Of a DNA stretch of 53,213 nt, positions 1-8,480 are shown piece by piece. Made by a program: the position numbers and the translations under genes. Source of the stretch: Hydrogenophaga sp. (GTDB taxonomy: Bacteria > Pseudomonadota > Gammaproteobacteria > Burkholderiales > Burkholderiaceae_C). Location: positions 1 through 53,213 of the forward strand of contig JAABQG010000020.1 of assembly GCA_011391595.1 (NCBI GenBank), given 5' to 3'. The notes below the pieces were generated by a model, which worked only from the letters and a program-made list of their open reading frames with translations, made no database searches and was not told the origin of the DNA. Each line of letters starts with the position of its first letter. Position 1 is the stretch's first letter.

Positions 1-55
1 GGGCATCTGAAACTTTGTAGCGAAGGGTGACGACGGTGTCTTTTTCAATTTTCAT
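1..55 (-). CDS. slyD: SlyD-type FKBP peptidyl-prolyl isomerase, N-terminal fragment
   Basis: Reading leftward from an ATG at 55-53, the first 18 codons give MKIEKDTVVTLRYKVSDA, which is the typical start of SlyD-like FKBP-type peptidyl-prolyl cis-trans isomerases (cytoplasmic foldase and metallochaperone). Everything after residue 18 lies outside the window, so the catalytic and insert-in-flap domains and any His-rich tail cannot be seen. The 197 bases between this start and the TetR gene hold no recognisable gene, only a small hairpin near 132-145 without a T-run. Identification rests on the N-terminal signature alone. Confidence 0.75.
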   Translation of the reverse strand, partial: MKIEKDTVVTLRYKVSDA

Positions 56-252
56 GGCGGGGCGTGTTGAGTGGGGCTGTGGGTCTTTGGGAAGATTCTC
101 GCTCAGACGGGCAGTTCCAGCTCAGTCTCAGCGGCTTTTTAGCCGATCGTGGTCGAACAGGTCCGCTTCAAGCAGCGCCCATCGTGCATAGGCCTCCACC
201 TAGTAAAAGCGCCCAAACAGCGGGAAGCCCAGAACCCAGGCGGTCCAGGCGC

Positions 253-924
253 TCACGCGGGACGCGCCGCTTGCTCGCGCCAGCCGGCGGCGCCGAGCAG
301 CACGACCCGCATCTGCTGCACGAAGTTCTCGGTCATTTCGGCCTCCAGCAAGGGCTGGTCCGGCGGCAAGTCGAGGATTTCGGGCGCGACCGCGAGCATG
401 GTGTTGACGATCAGCCCGCAGATCATCTGCAGCGAGGCGGTGGACAGAACCTTGTAGAGGCCCAGCAGGCGGAAGTCCTGCGCCATTTCGTGCGTGAAAT
501 GCGCCACGTCGTTGCGGATCGCCATGCGCAGGATCCGGCTGCCGCCCGAGCGCTCGCTGGAGATGAACAGGAACAGCAGGCGGTTCTGCTTCACGTACTG
601 GTGATACACCTGCACCGAACGGCGCACCATTTCGCCCTGTGTCACGCCGGCCTGGCGGGCCTCCCGCAGCAGGCGCCGCAGGGTGATGCCCACCTCCTCG
701 ACCAGTGCCAGGCCCAGTTCGTCGGTGTTGCGGAAGTGCCGGTAAAAGGCGTTCGGCACCATGCCCGCCTCGCGCGCGATTTCGCGGATGCCCAGGCTGG
801 TGAAGCTGCGCCCCTCGCCCATCAGGGACAACGCGGCCTGCAAGAGGCTGGCGCGCGTCACGTCCTTGCGTTCGCTGCGGGTCAGCGCATCCGCGCGCCG
901 GGCGGGGTGTGAGGCCGAAGTCAT
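253..924 (-). CDS. TetR-family regulator of the FabR/DesT type (unsaturated fatty acid control)
   Basis: This 223-residue protein has an N-terminal TetR helix-turn-helix at about residues 20-70, whose recognition segment includes GMVPNAFYRHF. That segment closely resembles E. coli FabR and Pseudomonas DesT, which sense unsaturated versus saturated acyl groups and repress desaturation genes. The C-terminal part is the usual all-helical ligand domain. It is divergent from a reductase-desaturase pair, the same layout as desT-desCB. A perfect palindrome in the target promoter (1048-1063) and a degenerate copy by its own start (939-954) suggest repression plus autoregulation. The ATG at 924 was chosen because longer readings would run into the operator. 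The family call is firm; the ligand is inferred from FabR/DesT. Confidence 0.88.
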   Translation of the reverse strand: MTSASHPARRADALTRSERKDVTRASLLQAALSLMGEGRSFTSLGIREIAREAGMVPNAFYRHFRNTDELGLALVEEVGITLRRLLREARQAGVTQGEMVRRSVQVYHQYVKQNRLLFLFISSERSGGSRILRMAIRNDVAHFTHEMAQDFRLLGLYKVLSTASLQMICGLIVNTMLAVAPEILDLPPDQPLLEAEMTENFVQQMRVVLLGAAGWREQAARPA

Positions 925-938
925 GGCGACATCTTAAC

Positions 939-954
939 GTGTACAAGCGTATCT
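939..954. promoter_or_regulatory. Degenerate second operator for the TetR/DesT-like regulator
   Basis: GTGTACAAGCGTATCT shares about 11 of 16 positions with the perfect palindrome at 1048-1063, keeping the left half and the CGTA of the right half. It starts 15 bp upstream of the regulator's own start codon, where a bound repressor could control its own gene. Inferred by similarity only. Confidence 0.45.
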
Positions 955-1037
955 TTTCAATGTTTGCAAATCACAAAGAGAAGCCATTCCAATATTCTAG
1001 AAAAACTGACATTTCTCCCTAATTTCCAGAAACAATT

Positions 1038-1066
1038 TTTACTTTCAGTGTACGAACGTACACAAT
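1038..1066 (+). promoter_or_regulatory. Predicted sigma70 promoter of the reductase-desaturase operon
   Basis: A TTTACT -35 (1038-1043, 4/6) and a CACAAT -10 (1061-1066, 4/6) are separated by exactly 17 bp. The spacer is filled by the operator at 1048-1063, the classic position for a repressor that excludes RNA polymerase. Predicted transcription starts near 1073, about 30 bp before the ribosome-binding site AGGAG. Confidence 0.5.
1048..1063. promoter_or_regulatory. Perfect palindromic operator, FabR/DesT-like
   Basis: GTGTACGAACGTACAC is a perfect 7-bp inverted repeat around a 2-bp centre. Its size and its GTxCG...CGxAC layout recall FabR and DesT operators. It lies between a divergent TetR regulator and its likely targets, inside the predicted promoter spacer. 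Confidence 0.7.
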
Positions 1067-1104
1067 AAGACCGTCCACTCTCCAACTCGATTCAGGAGTA
1101 CCTC

Positions 1105-2235
1105 ATGACGGTTTCAAACCACCCCAACCCAGCACGCACTTGGGCCGAAACGCTTTCCTCGCCCCTTCGCACCGCCTTCCAGCATCCTTGGGTGGAGGGC
1201 ATCGTGCGTCTTGGCGCCGTGGAAGACACCCTGCGTGCCGTGCACCCCATGCTGTCGATCACCGAGGCCCGGGCCAGGGTGGTGCGCATCGTGGACGAGA
1301 CGGCGGACACCAGGACTTTCGTGCTGCAACCCAACGCCCTGTGGCAGGGTCGGCGAAGCGCGCGGGCCGGCCAGTTCGTGAAGCTGCGCCTGGAAATCGA
1401 CGGGCGCCGGGTCGAGCGTATCTACAGCCTGTCGTCGCGCCCCGGGGCACGGTTGCTTGCGATCACGGTCAAGCTTCAGGCCGGCGGGCTGGTCTCTAAG
1501 TATCTGCACGAACAGGTCAAGGTGGGCGATGTGCTGACGCTCAGCCAGCCTGACGGTGACTTTGTCCTGCCCGACCCCTTGCCCGCAAAGATCCTGCTGC
1601 TCAGCGCCGGCAGCGGCATCACGCCGGTCATGGCCATGCTGCGCGATCTGCGGGCCCGCAGGTATGCCGGCGACGTGGTGTTCCTGCATGTCTGCCGCAA
1701 CCCGGACGCATTGATTTTCGCGAAGGACTTGCGGGCCATCGAGGAGGAGTTTGCGGAGCTCTCGCTGCTGGTTCACTTCGACGACACGGACGGACCGTTC
1801 ACGACTGAAAGTCTGCAATACGCCGTCCCGGATCTGGCCGAACGAAGCACCTGGATGTGCGGCCCCGGCGGCTTCATGGACCGGGTGCACCGCCACTGGC
1901 ACGCGAGCGCCCTGAAAGCGCCGCTGCACAGCGAGCGCTTCGTGGCCATCCCCATGTTGCCCACGAGTGCGCCCGGCACGCCGGTGACCGTGATGCTGGC
2001 GACCAGTGGAAAGCACTTCGTGACCCAGGGCAACGATCCGCTGCTGATCCAGGCCGAGAAGGCGGGACTGACGCCCAAACACGGCTGCCGCATCGGCATC
2101 TGCCGGTCGTGCCAGTGCACCAAGCAAAGCGGCACGGTCGAGAACTTGCAGACCGGCGAGATCTCCGACAGGCCCAACGAGGCGATCCGGCTGTGCATCT
2201 CGGTGGCGCGCTCTGACCTGTCGCTCGATCTCTGA
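1105..2235 (+). CDS. Ferredoxin reductase-like flavoprotein with C-terminal 2Fe-2S domain (desaturase electron donor)
   Basis: This 376-residue protein has an FAD-binding domain with the RIYSLSS motif (about residue 108), an NAD(P)-binding domain with GSGITPVM (about residue 170) and CGPGGFM, and a C-terminal plant-type 2Fe-2S ferredoxin domain with cysteines spaced C-x4-C-x2-C (CRIGICRSC) and a distal LC. It is the layout of DesC-like oxidoreductases, which pass electrons from NAD(P)H through FAD and the iron-sulfur cluster to a di-iron desaturase. The desaturase gene starts 43 bp downstream in the same direction. The start ATG at 1105 is preceded by AGGAG. It is expected to be repressed through the operator at 1048-1063. 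Confidence 0.9.
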   Translation: MTVSNHPNPARTWAETLSSPLRTAFQHPWVEGIVRLGAVEDTLRAVHPMLSITEARARVVRIVDETADTRTFVLQPNALWQGRRSARAGQFVKLRLEIDGRRVERIYSLSSRPGARLLAITVKLQAGGLVSKYLHEQVKVGDVLTLSQPDGDFVLPDPLPAKILLLSAGSGITPVMAMLRDLRARRYAGDVVFLHVCRNPDALIFAKDLRAIEEEFAELSLLVHFDDTDGPFTTESLQYAVPDLAERSTWMCGPGGFMDRVHRHWHASALKAPLHSERFVAIPMLPTSAPGTPVTVMLATSGKHFVTQGNDPLLIQAEKAGLTPKHGCRIGICRSCQCTKQSGTVENLQTGEISDRPNEAIRLCISVARSDLSLDL

Positions 2236-2278
2236 ACCCGGTCGAATTTTGTCCCACCCGAACCCTGCGGAGTCCCCC

Positions 2279-3364
2279 ATGAGTATTGCCCACCCGACCC
2301 ATCTGACGCGTGAGCAGATTGACGTTTTCGAGCGCGAAGTCAACGCCATCCGCGACAGCGTGATGACGAACCTCGGCCAAAGTGATGTCGACCACATCCG
2401 CCGGATGATTCGCATCTGCCGCGCCAGCGAAATCGGCGGTCGCGCCCTGCTGCATTTCGGGATTGGCCCGATCAGCTGGGGGGCAGGCGTCATGGCACTG
2501 GCCAATGCCAAGATTCTGGACAACATGGAGATTGGCCACAACGTCATGCATGGCCAGTACGACTGGACGGGTGACCCGGCGCTGAACTCGCAGAAGTTCG
2601 AATGGGACATCGCCTGTGATGGTGAACAATGGCGTCATTCGCACAACGTCACACACCACACCTACACCAACATCCTGGGCAAGGACCGGGACCTGGGCTA
2701 CTCGCTGCTGCGCATGACCGATGCGCAACGGTGGAAGCCACGTCACTGGTTGCAGCCGCTGGCCAATCTGATGCTGGCCCTGGGATTCCAGTACGGCGTA
2801 GGATCCCACGACCTGGAAATCGGCAAGTACACCCATGGCGCCATGCCCAAGCACGAGTTCAAGGCGCGCCTGAACCGCTTCCTGGGCAAGACCGGCAAGC
2901 AGTGGTTCAAGGACTATCTGCTGTTTCCGGCGCTGGCATCGTGGAGCGCGCCGCGCGTGCTGGCCGGCAACTTCGCGGCCAACCTGATCCGCAACCTGTG
3001 GACCTACGTGATCATCTTCTGCGGGCATTTCACCGAAGGCGTGGCCATCTACCGCGAGGAGGACACGCGCAACGAGACGCGTGGCGACTGGTACCTGCGC
3101 CAGCTGTCTGGCTCCAGCAACCTCACAGGTGGGCGTTTCTTTCACATCATGAGCGGCCACCTGAGCCACCAGATCGAGCACCATCTGTTTCCCGACATGC
3201 CCGCGCACCGTTATCCTGAAGTCGCGCCGAAGATCCAGGCGCTGTGCGAAAAGTACGGCCTGTTCTACAACACCGGCAGTCTGTTCAAGCAGTACCTGAC
3301 CGTGATGAAACGCATCCTGACACACACCCTGCCGCCGCGCCGCATCGCACCGGCGCCCGTTTGA
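2279..3364 (+). CDS. Membrane fatty acid desaturase (acyl-CoA/acyl-lipid)
   Basis: This 361-residue integral-membrane di-iron desaturase carries all three histidine boxes: HNVMH (residues 87-91), HSHNVTHH (120-127) and HLSHQIEHH (294-302). The QIEHH form of the third box is seen in acyl-lipid and front-end-like desaturases as well as DesB-like acyl-CoA enzymes, so the double-bond position is not certain. Hydrophobic stretches near residues 55-78 and 215-255 fit membrane spans. An upstream in-frame TTG at 2249 exists, but the ATG at 2279 has GCGGAG six bases before it and is preferred. It forms an operon with the reductase upstream and probably keeps membrane unsaturation under control of the TetR regulator. 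Confidence 0.9.
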   Translation: MSIAHPTHLTREQIDVFEREVNAIRDSVMTNLGQSDVDHIRRMIRICRASEIGGRALLHFGIGPISWGAGVMALANAKILDNMEIGHNVMHGQYDWTGDPALNSQKFEWDIACDGEQWRHSHNVTHHTYTNILGKDRDLGYSLLRMTDAQRWKPRHWLQPLANLMLALGFQYGVGSHDLEIGKYTHGAMPKHEFKARLNRFLGKTGKQWFKDYLLFPALASWSAPRVLAGNFAANLIRNLWTYVIIFCGHFTEGVAIYREEDTRNETRGDWYLRQLSGSSNLTGGRFFHIMSGHLSHQIEHHLFPDMPAHRYPEVAPKIQALCEKYGLFYNTGSLFKQYLTVMKRILTHTLPPRRIAPAPV

Positions 3365-3433
3365 CGTCGCACGGCATTCCACCACCAACCCGTTTTTTTC
3401 CCCGCAAACCCAACCCCAATGAATGGAGACATC

Positions 3434-3973
3434 ATGGCCACCAAAGTCGCAAGCACGGCAAAATCCACCGCTCAAAAAACCGCCGCTAAAGCCCCGGCAA
3501 AGTCAGGCACCAAGTCGGCGGTCAAGCCGGCGTCAAAGTCTGCGGTGAAGAAGCCACTGGCAAAAAAACCTGCTGTAGCGCCAGCCAAGCCACCCGTTGC
3601 GGTCAAGGCCCCTGCGAGCAAGGCGCCCGTGGCACCCAAGGCCCCGGCCGAGCCGTCCATGCGTTTCTACCATTCGAGAGCCCTGCGGGAGAAGACCCAT
3701 GCCGTGCTGGAGGCGCTGGAGGCGGCACCCGGCCATCCGCGTCATGGCGACGCCTTGGCCGATCTGGTGACCGAGCTCATCGAGGCCGGCATGGACTACT
3801 ACTTCATGCGCGCGCTCAAGCAGGCCAAGGTCGGCTTTGTGACCGAGCAGTCCGCGCGTATGGGCATGTCGGGCGCCGTCAAGCTCATCAGTTCGGTGAA
3901 CCGCAAGTTCATCGTGCGCATGGACAAAGACCAGCTCCTGGTCGTTGCACAGCACATCCGCGAGCTTGGCTGA
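3434..3973 (+). CDS. Ala/Lys/Pro-rich protein with conserved helical C-terminal domain, function unknown
   Basis: The 179-residue product has two parts. Residues 1-75 are low-complexity Ala/Lys/Pro/Val, like the tail of bacterial histone H1-like proteins, probably disordered and able to bind nucleic acid or polyanions. Residues 76-179 form a compact, mostly helical domain with a GMDYYFMRALKQAKVGF segment that I do not recognise. There is no signal peptide or membrane segment. The ATG at 3434 has GGAG at a good distance; the upstream ATG at 3419 does not. It follows the desaturase by 69 bp and is convergent with ppdK, so it could belong to the desaturase transcript. No function is proposed. 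Confidence 0.8.
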   Translation: MATKVASTAKSTAQKTAAKAPAKSGTKSAVKPASKSAVKKPLAKKPAVAPAKPPVAVKAPASKAPVAPKAPAEPSMRFYHSRALREKTHAVLEALEAAPGHPRHGDALADLVTELIEAGMDYYFMRALKQAKVGFVTEQSARMGMSGAVKLISSVNRKFIVRMDKDQLLVVAQHIRELG

Positions 3974-4013
3974 AACCCGATCTGGCGCCGGGCGCGAGCC
4001 AGGCAGGGCCTGA

Positions 4014-6740
4014 TCAGGTCCTGATAGCCGCCTGCGCGGCCGCCAGACGCGCGATTGGCACGCGGAACGGTGAGCAGCTGACGTAGTCGAGCCCGGCACC
4101 ATGGAAGAACTCGACCGACGCCGGGTCGCCACCGTGCTCGCCACAGACGCCGGTTTCGATGCCCGGGCGTGCCTGCTGTCCCTTGCGCACGGCCATCTCG
4201 ACCAGCGCGCCCACGCCCTTCTGATCGATGGAGCGGAACGGGTCGTGCTCGTAGATGCCCTTGCGCAGGTAGTCCGGAAGGAACTTGCCGGCATCATCGC
4301 GTGAAAAGCCCAAGGTCATCTGCGTCAGGTCGTTGGTGCCGAACGAGAAGAACTCGGCCTGGCGGGCGATGCTGTCGGCAATCACGGCGGCCCGTGGTGT
4401 CTCGATCATCGTGCCCAGCAGGTACTCCAGTTCCTCGCCGCGCTCGGCAAACACGGTGGCCGCTGTCTTGCGGATGACGTCCGCCTGGGCGTCAAACTCC
4501 CGGACGGTACCGACCAGCGGCACCATGATCTCAGCCTTGACCTCAAAGCCCCGGTCCTTCATGTTGAGCGCCGCCTCGATCACGGCTCGTGCCTGCATTT
4601 CGGTGATTTCGGGGTAGCTGATACCCAGGCGGCAGCCGCGGTGCCCCATCATCGGGTTGAACTCATGAAGTTCCTCGACCCGCATCTTGATCTTGCCCAG
4701 AGGCACGCCCATCTCGTTGGCCATGACCCGCTGACCAGCCTCGTCGTGCGGAATGAATTCATGCAGCGGCGGGTCCAGCAGGCGGATGGTGACGGGCAGG
4801 CCGTTCATTTCGCGGAACATGCCCTCGAAGTCACCGCGCTGCATCGGCAGCAGCTTGGCCAAGGCCTTGCGGCGGCCGGCTTCATCGTTGGCCAGAATCA
4901 TCTCCCGCACGGCCACGATGCGGTCACCCGCAAAGAACATGTGCTCGGTGCGGCACAGTCCGATGCCGGTGGCGCCGAAGTTGCGCGCCACCTTGGCGTC
5001 GTCCGGCGTGTCGGCGTTGGCGCGCACATGCAAGCGCTTGTACTTGTCGGCCAATGCCATCAGCGCGCCGAAATCACCGCTCAGTCCCGCTTCCATGGTG
5101 GGGATCCGTCCCTCGAAGACTTCGCCGGTCGAGCCGTCCAGCGACAGCCAGTCGCCCTCCTGATACACCGTGTCACCGATCGTCAGGGTCCGGGCCTTGT
5201 AATCCACATGCACAGCGCCGGCGCCGGAAATGCAGCACTTGCCCATGCCGCGGGCCACCACCGCCGCGTGCGAAGTCATGCCGCCGCGTGCCGTCAGGAT
5301 GCCGCTGGCCACGCTCATGCCGCGCAGGTCTTCCGGCGACGTCTCCAGACGCACGAGAATCACCACCTTGTCCTGCTTGACCCACTCCTCGGCTTCGTCG
5401 GCAAAGAACACGATCTGTCCGGTTGCGGCACCCGGCGAGGCCGGCAGGCCGCGCGCAATGACCTTGGCGGCCTTGACGGCGTGGGTGTCAAAAACCGGAT
5501 GCAACAGCTCGTTCAGCCGTTCCGGCGAGACGCGCAGCAAGGCGGTTTTTTCGTCAATCATTCCCTGCTTGAGCATCTCCATGGCAATGCGCACCATGGC
5601 CGCGCCCGTGCGCTTGCCGTTTCGGGTCTGCAGCATCCAGAGCTTGCCCTCCTGGATGGTGAACTCCATGTCCTGCATGTCCCGGAAGTGGTTCTCCAGC
5701 AGCGTTTCGGCCTTCAGCAACTGCTGGTAGATTTCCGGCATCAGCTCTTCGAGAGAGGGGTAGGTCGAGCGACGCTCCTCCTCGCTGACCAGCGCCAGCT
5801 GCGCCCAGCGCTGCGAACCCAGGCGGGAAATCTGTTGCGGTGTGCGCACGCCGGCCACCACGTCCTCGCCCTGCGCGTTGATCAGGAACTCGCCGTTGAA
5901 CAGGTCTTCGCCCGTGCCGGCATCGCGCGAGAAGGCCACGCCGGTGGCGCTGCTGTCGCCCAGATTGCCAAACACCATGGCCTGCACGTTGACCGCCGTT
6001 CCCCAGGATTGCGGAATGTCGTTCAGTTCGCGGTAGACCTTGGCCCGGTCGTTGTTCCAGCTTTCGAACACGGCAAAGACCGCGCCCCAGAGCTGCTCCC
6101 ACGGGTCGGTGGGGAAGTCGCGCCCGATGCGCGCGCGAATCAGCGACTTGAAGCGCTGCACCAGTTCCTGCAGATCGTGGGTGTCCAGATCGGTGTCGAG
6201 CTTGACGCCGCGCTTTTCCTTCACCATGTCGATGATGACTTCAAAGGGATCGTGGTCTTCCTTTGACACCGGCTTCAGGCCCATGACCACGTCGCCGTAC
6301 ATCTGGATGAAGCGGCGGTACGAGTCCCAGGCAAACCGTTCGTTGTTGGCCTTGCGCGCCAGGCCGAGGACGGCCTCATCGTTGAGCCCCAGGTTGAGGA
6401 TGGTGTCCATCATGCCCGGCATCGAAGCCCGGGCGCCGGATCGCACGGACAGCAGCAGCGGATCGGCCGGGTCGCCAAAGCGCTTGCCCATTTCGCCCTC
6501 GACACGGATCACGCCCTGGCGGACTTCTTCACGGATCAATTCAAAGACCTGGGTCTTTCCCTTGTCGGTGAATTCCGTACAGGCCTCGGTGCTGATCGTG
6601 AACCCCGGCGGAACGGTGATGCCCAGCCGGCACATTTCGGCCAGGTTGGCGCCTTTGCCACCGAGCAGGTTCTTCATGGCGGCTTCGCCTTCGGTCAAGG
6701 TGGCGCCAAAGGCATAGACGTATTTCACGGAACTGGACAT
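4014..6740 (-). CDS. ppdK: Pyruvate, phosphate dikinase
   Basis: This 908-residue enzyme interconverts pyruvate + ATP + Pi with phosphoenolpyruvate + AMP + PPi in the cytoplasm. The N-terminal ATP-grasp nucleotide domain includes LLGGKGANLAEM. The central swivelling domain has GGMTSHAAVVARG with the phosphorylated histidine at residue 491. The C-terminal TIM barrel carries GVCGEHGGD with the catalytic cysteine at about residue 866. Length and domains match the bacterial family. The start is preceded by AAGGAGGG. It stands alone and is convergent with the gene at 3434; the regulatory serine/threonine kinase-phosphorylase gene is not in the window. It probably works in gluconeogenic or PPi-linked glycolytic flux. 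Confidence 0.97.
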   Translation of the reverse strand: MSSSVKYVYAFGATLTEGEAAMKNLLGGKGANLAEMCRLGITVPPGFTISTEACTEFTDKGKTQVFELIREEVRQGVIRVEGEMGKRFGDPADPLLLSVRSGARASMPGMMDTILNLGLNDEAVLGLARKANNERFAWDSYRRFIQMYGDVVMGLKPVSKEDHDPFEVIIDMVKEKRGVKLDTDLDTHDLQELVQRFKSLIRARIGRDFPTDPWEQLWGAVFAVFESWNNDRAKVYRELNDIPQSWGTAVNVQAMVFGNLGDSSATGVAFSRDAGTGEDLFNGEFLINAQGEDVVAGVRTPQQISRLGSQRWAQLALVSEEERRSTYPSLEELMPEIYQQLLKAETLLENHFRDMQDMEFTIQEGKLWMLQTRNGKRTGAAMVRIAMEMLKQGMIDEKTALLRVSPERLNELLHPVFDTHAVKAAKVIARGLPASPGAATGQIVFFADEAEEWVKQDKVVILVRLETSPEDLRGMSVASGILTARGGMTSHAAVVARGMGKCCISGAGAVHVDYKARTLTIGDTVYQEGDWLSLDGSTGEVFEGRIPTMEAGLSGDFGALMALADKYKRLHVRANADTPDDAKVARNFGATGIGLCRTEHMFFAGDRIVAVREMILANDEAGRRKALAKLLPMQRGDFEGMFREMNGLPVTIRLLDPPLHEFIPHDEAGQRVMANEMGVPLGKIKMRVEELHEFNPMMGHRGCRLGISYPEITEMQARAVIEAALNMKDRGFEVKAEIMVPLVGTVREFDAQADVIRKTAATVFAERGEELEYLLGTMIETPRAAVIADSIARQAEFFSFGTNDLTQMTLGFSRDDAGKFLPDYLRKGIYEHDPFRSIDQKGVGALVEMAVRKGQQARPGIETGVCGEHGGDPASVEFFHGAGLDYVSCSPFRVPIARLAAAQAAIRT

Positions 6741-6797
6741 AGAACCCTCCTTTGAAGATGGACAGCAGGCCCTAGTTTACCGGCCGACGGCCAGGGC

Positions 6798-8306
6798 TCA
6801 TCCGCCGACCAGCCGCCTTCGCAGTTCGGTCTTGAGGACCTTGCCATAGTTGTTCTTCGGCAGTACGTCGACGATTTCATACCGTTTAGGGCGTTTGAAG
6901 CGGGCGATCTGTGCCAGACAATGGGCATCCAGTGCGGCAGCCTCCAGCGCGGTCCCTTTCTGCGGCACCACGAAAGCCACCACCACTTCGCCCCACTCAG
7001 GGTCCGGCGCGCCCACCACGGCCACTTCGGCCAAACCGGGCGCGGTCAGCAGGACCTCCTCGACCTCGCGAGGGTAGATGTTGGAGCCGCCACTGATGAT
7101 CAGGTCCTTGCTACGGTCTTTCAGTGTCAGGAAGCCGTCCGCGTCCAGTGCGCCCATGTCGCCGGTCCAGAGCCAGCCGTCGCGGACAGCGGCCGCAGTC
7201 GCCTCCGGGTTGCGCCAGTAGCCGGCCATCACCGTGTCGCCACGCACCAGCACTTCGCCCACCTCGCCGGCGGGCAGGTCCTGGCCGGCGCTGTCGGCCA
7301 CCCGCACCTGCACCGGCGTCTGCGCCACGCCGACCGAGGCGATTCGTGCCGCGTGGCGGGGATGGGCGGTGTCGGCCAGGTGCGCGCGCGAAAGCGCGGT
7401 GCCCACCATCGGTGTCTCGCCCTGACCGTAGATCTGCACGAAGCGCGGCCCCATCACACGCAGTGCGCGCTCGATGTCGGCCGCATACATCGGCGCGCCA
7501 CCATAGACGATGGTCTTGAAGCCTTCGCCAGTTTCGCCGTGCGCCTCGGCATGGTCCACCAGGCGCTTGACAATGGTGGGTGCGGCAAACATCGACAGCG
7601 GGCCGGCCTTGCGCGCCAAGGCAAAAAGTTCTTCGGGTTCGACGCCACCGGAAGCCGGAACGACGTGACGCGCACCGGCCATCAGGTGCGGAATCGCATA
7701 GATGCCGGCGCCGTGCGACATCGGCGCGGCATAGACGATCGCATCCTGCGGCGCGATCGGATCGACATCGACAAAGTAGGTGAGCCCCATGGTCATGAGG
7801 TTGCGGTGCGTCAGCATCACGCCCTTGGGGCGGCCGGTGGTGCCACTGGTGTAGAAAAGCCAGGCGACGTCGTCGGGCGCACGCTCGACCATTGGTGCCG
7901 CAAGGGCCTGCAGCAGGGCGCCGTAGGCCGGGGTTTCCACGTCGATCTGCCGCTCCAGCCCATCGAAAGGCCCGGGCGCCACGTCGGCCGTTACGAACGC
8001 CCAGCGAGCCTGGGCGTTGTCGATAATCCATTGCGCCTCATTGGGATGCAGCTTGGCGTTCACCGGGACCACCACCAGCCCGGCCCACCAGGCGCCAAGC
8101 AGTACCTCAAGGTAGCGCGGGTGGTTGCGCAGGAACAGCACCACCCGGTCGCCGGGCTCCAGGCCGGCATCGCGCAAGGCGCCAGCCAGCCGGGCCGAGC
8201 GATCTTCCCAGTCCCGATAGCTCGCCACCGGCGCCGCGCCACTGAAAATGGCAGGGCGGTCGGGGTCGGTGCGCGCCGCTCGCGCCAGAAGTTGCGCCAG
8301 ATTCAT
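6798..8306 (-). CDS. AMP-binding acyl-CoA synthetase
   Basis: A 502-residue ANL-superfamily ligase. The phosphate-binding loop YTSGTTGRPKG lies near residue 151, the adenylate motif YGQGETP near 290, the hinge region WTGDMGALDADGF near 385, and the C-terminal catalytic lysine is in NNYGKVLKTEL near 490. These enzymes activate a carboxylic acid to an acyl-AMP and then an acyl-CoA. The length suits short- to long-chain fatty acyl-CoA or aromatic acid ligases; substrate cannot be read from the sequence. It is upstream of ppdK on the same strand with a 57-bp gap and divergent from the 7TM gene at 8481. Confidence 0.92.
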   Translation of the reverse strand: MNLAQLLARAARTDPDRPAIFSGAAPVASYRDWEDRSARLAGALRDAGLEPGDRVVLFLRNHPRYLEVLLGAWWAGLVVVPVNAKLHPNEAQWIIDNAQARWAFVTADVAPGPFDGLERQIDVETPAYGALLQALAAPMVERAPDDVAWLFYTSGTTGRPKGVMLTHRNLMTMGLTYFVDVDPIAPQDAIVYAAPMSHGAGIYAIPHLMAGARHVVPASGGVEPEELFALARKAGPLSMFAAPTIVKRLVDHAEAHGETGEGFKTIVYGGAPMYAADIERALRVMGPRFVQIYGQGETPMVGTALSRAHLADTAHPRHAARIASVGVAQTPVQVRVADSAGQDLPAGEVGEVLVRGDTVMAGYWRNPEATAAAVRDGWLWTGDMGALDADGFLTLKDRSKDLIISGGSNIYPREVEEVLLTAPGLAEVAVVGAPDPEWGEVVVAFVVPQKGTALEAAALDAHCLAQIARFKRPKRYEIVDVLPKNNYGKVLKTELRRRLVGG

Positions 8307-8480
8307 CGTGGGGGCCTATTGGTGTCCATTTTCCAGATGCGTTGCAGGTTGCCTGTGCGTGGCGATCGTCGCCATCGTCCACAGCCTTATTCAATCACAG
8401 CGCCACTGTGTGCGGACGCCGGACGGACCCTAGAATCGGTGAGACGCTCACGTCTGCGGTCCTCCCCTCATTGAAACGCC

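Noticed and set aside
132..145. Hairpin CGGCT-TTTT-AGCCG near the window start
   Set aside because: Short stem, no following T-run, no clear gene end.
1114..2610. Long antisense open frames opposite the reductase and desaturase genes
   Set aside because: High-GC shadow frames; the sense strand has complete conserved domains and ribosome sites.
4005..4022. Near-palindrome AGGGCCTGATCAGGTCCT between convergent genes
   Set aside because: One mismatch and no T-run; overlaps the ppdK stop. Not enough for a terminator call.
4641..6266. 541-codon open frame on the plus strand
   Set aside because: Antisense to ppdK, His/Gln/Arg-rich in the way typical of shadows, no recognisable domain.
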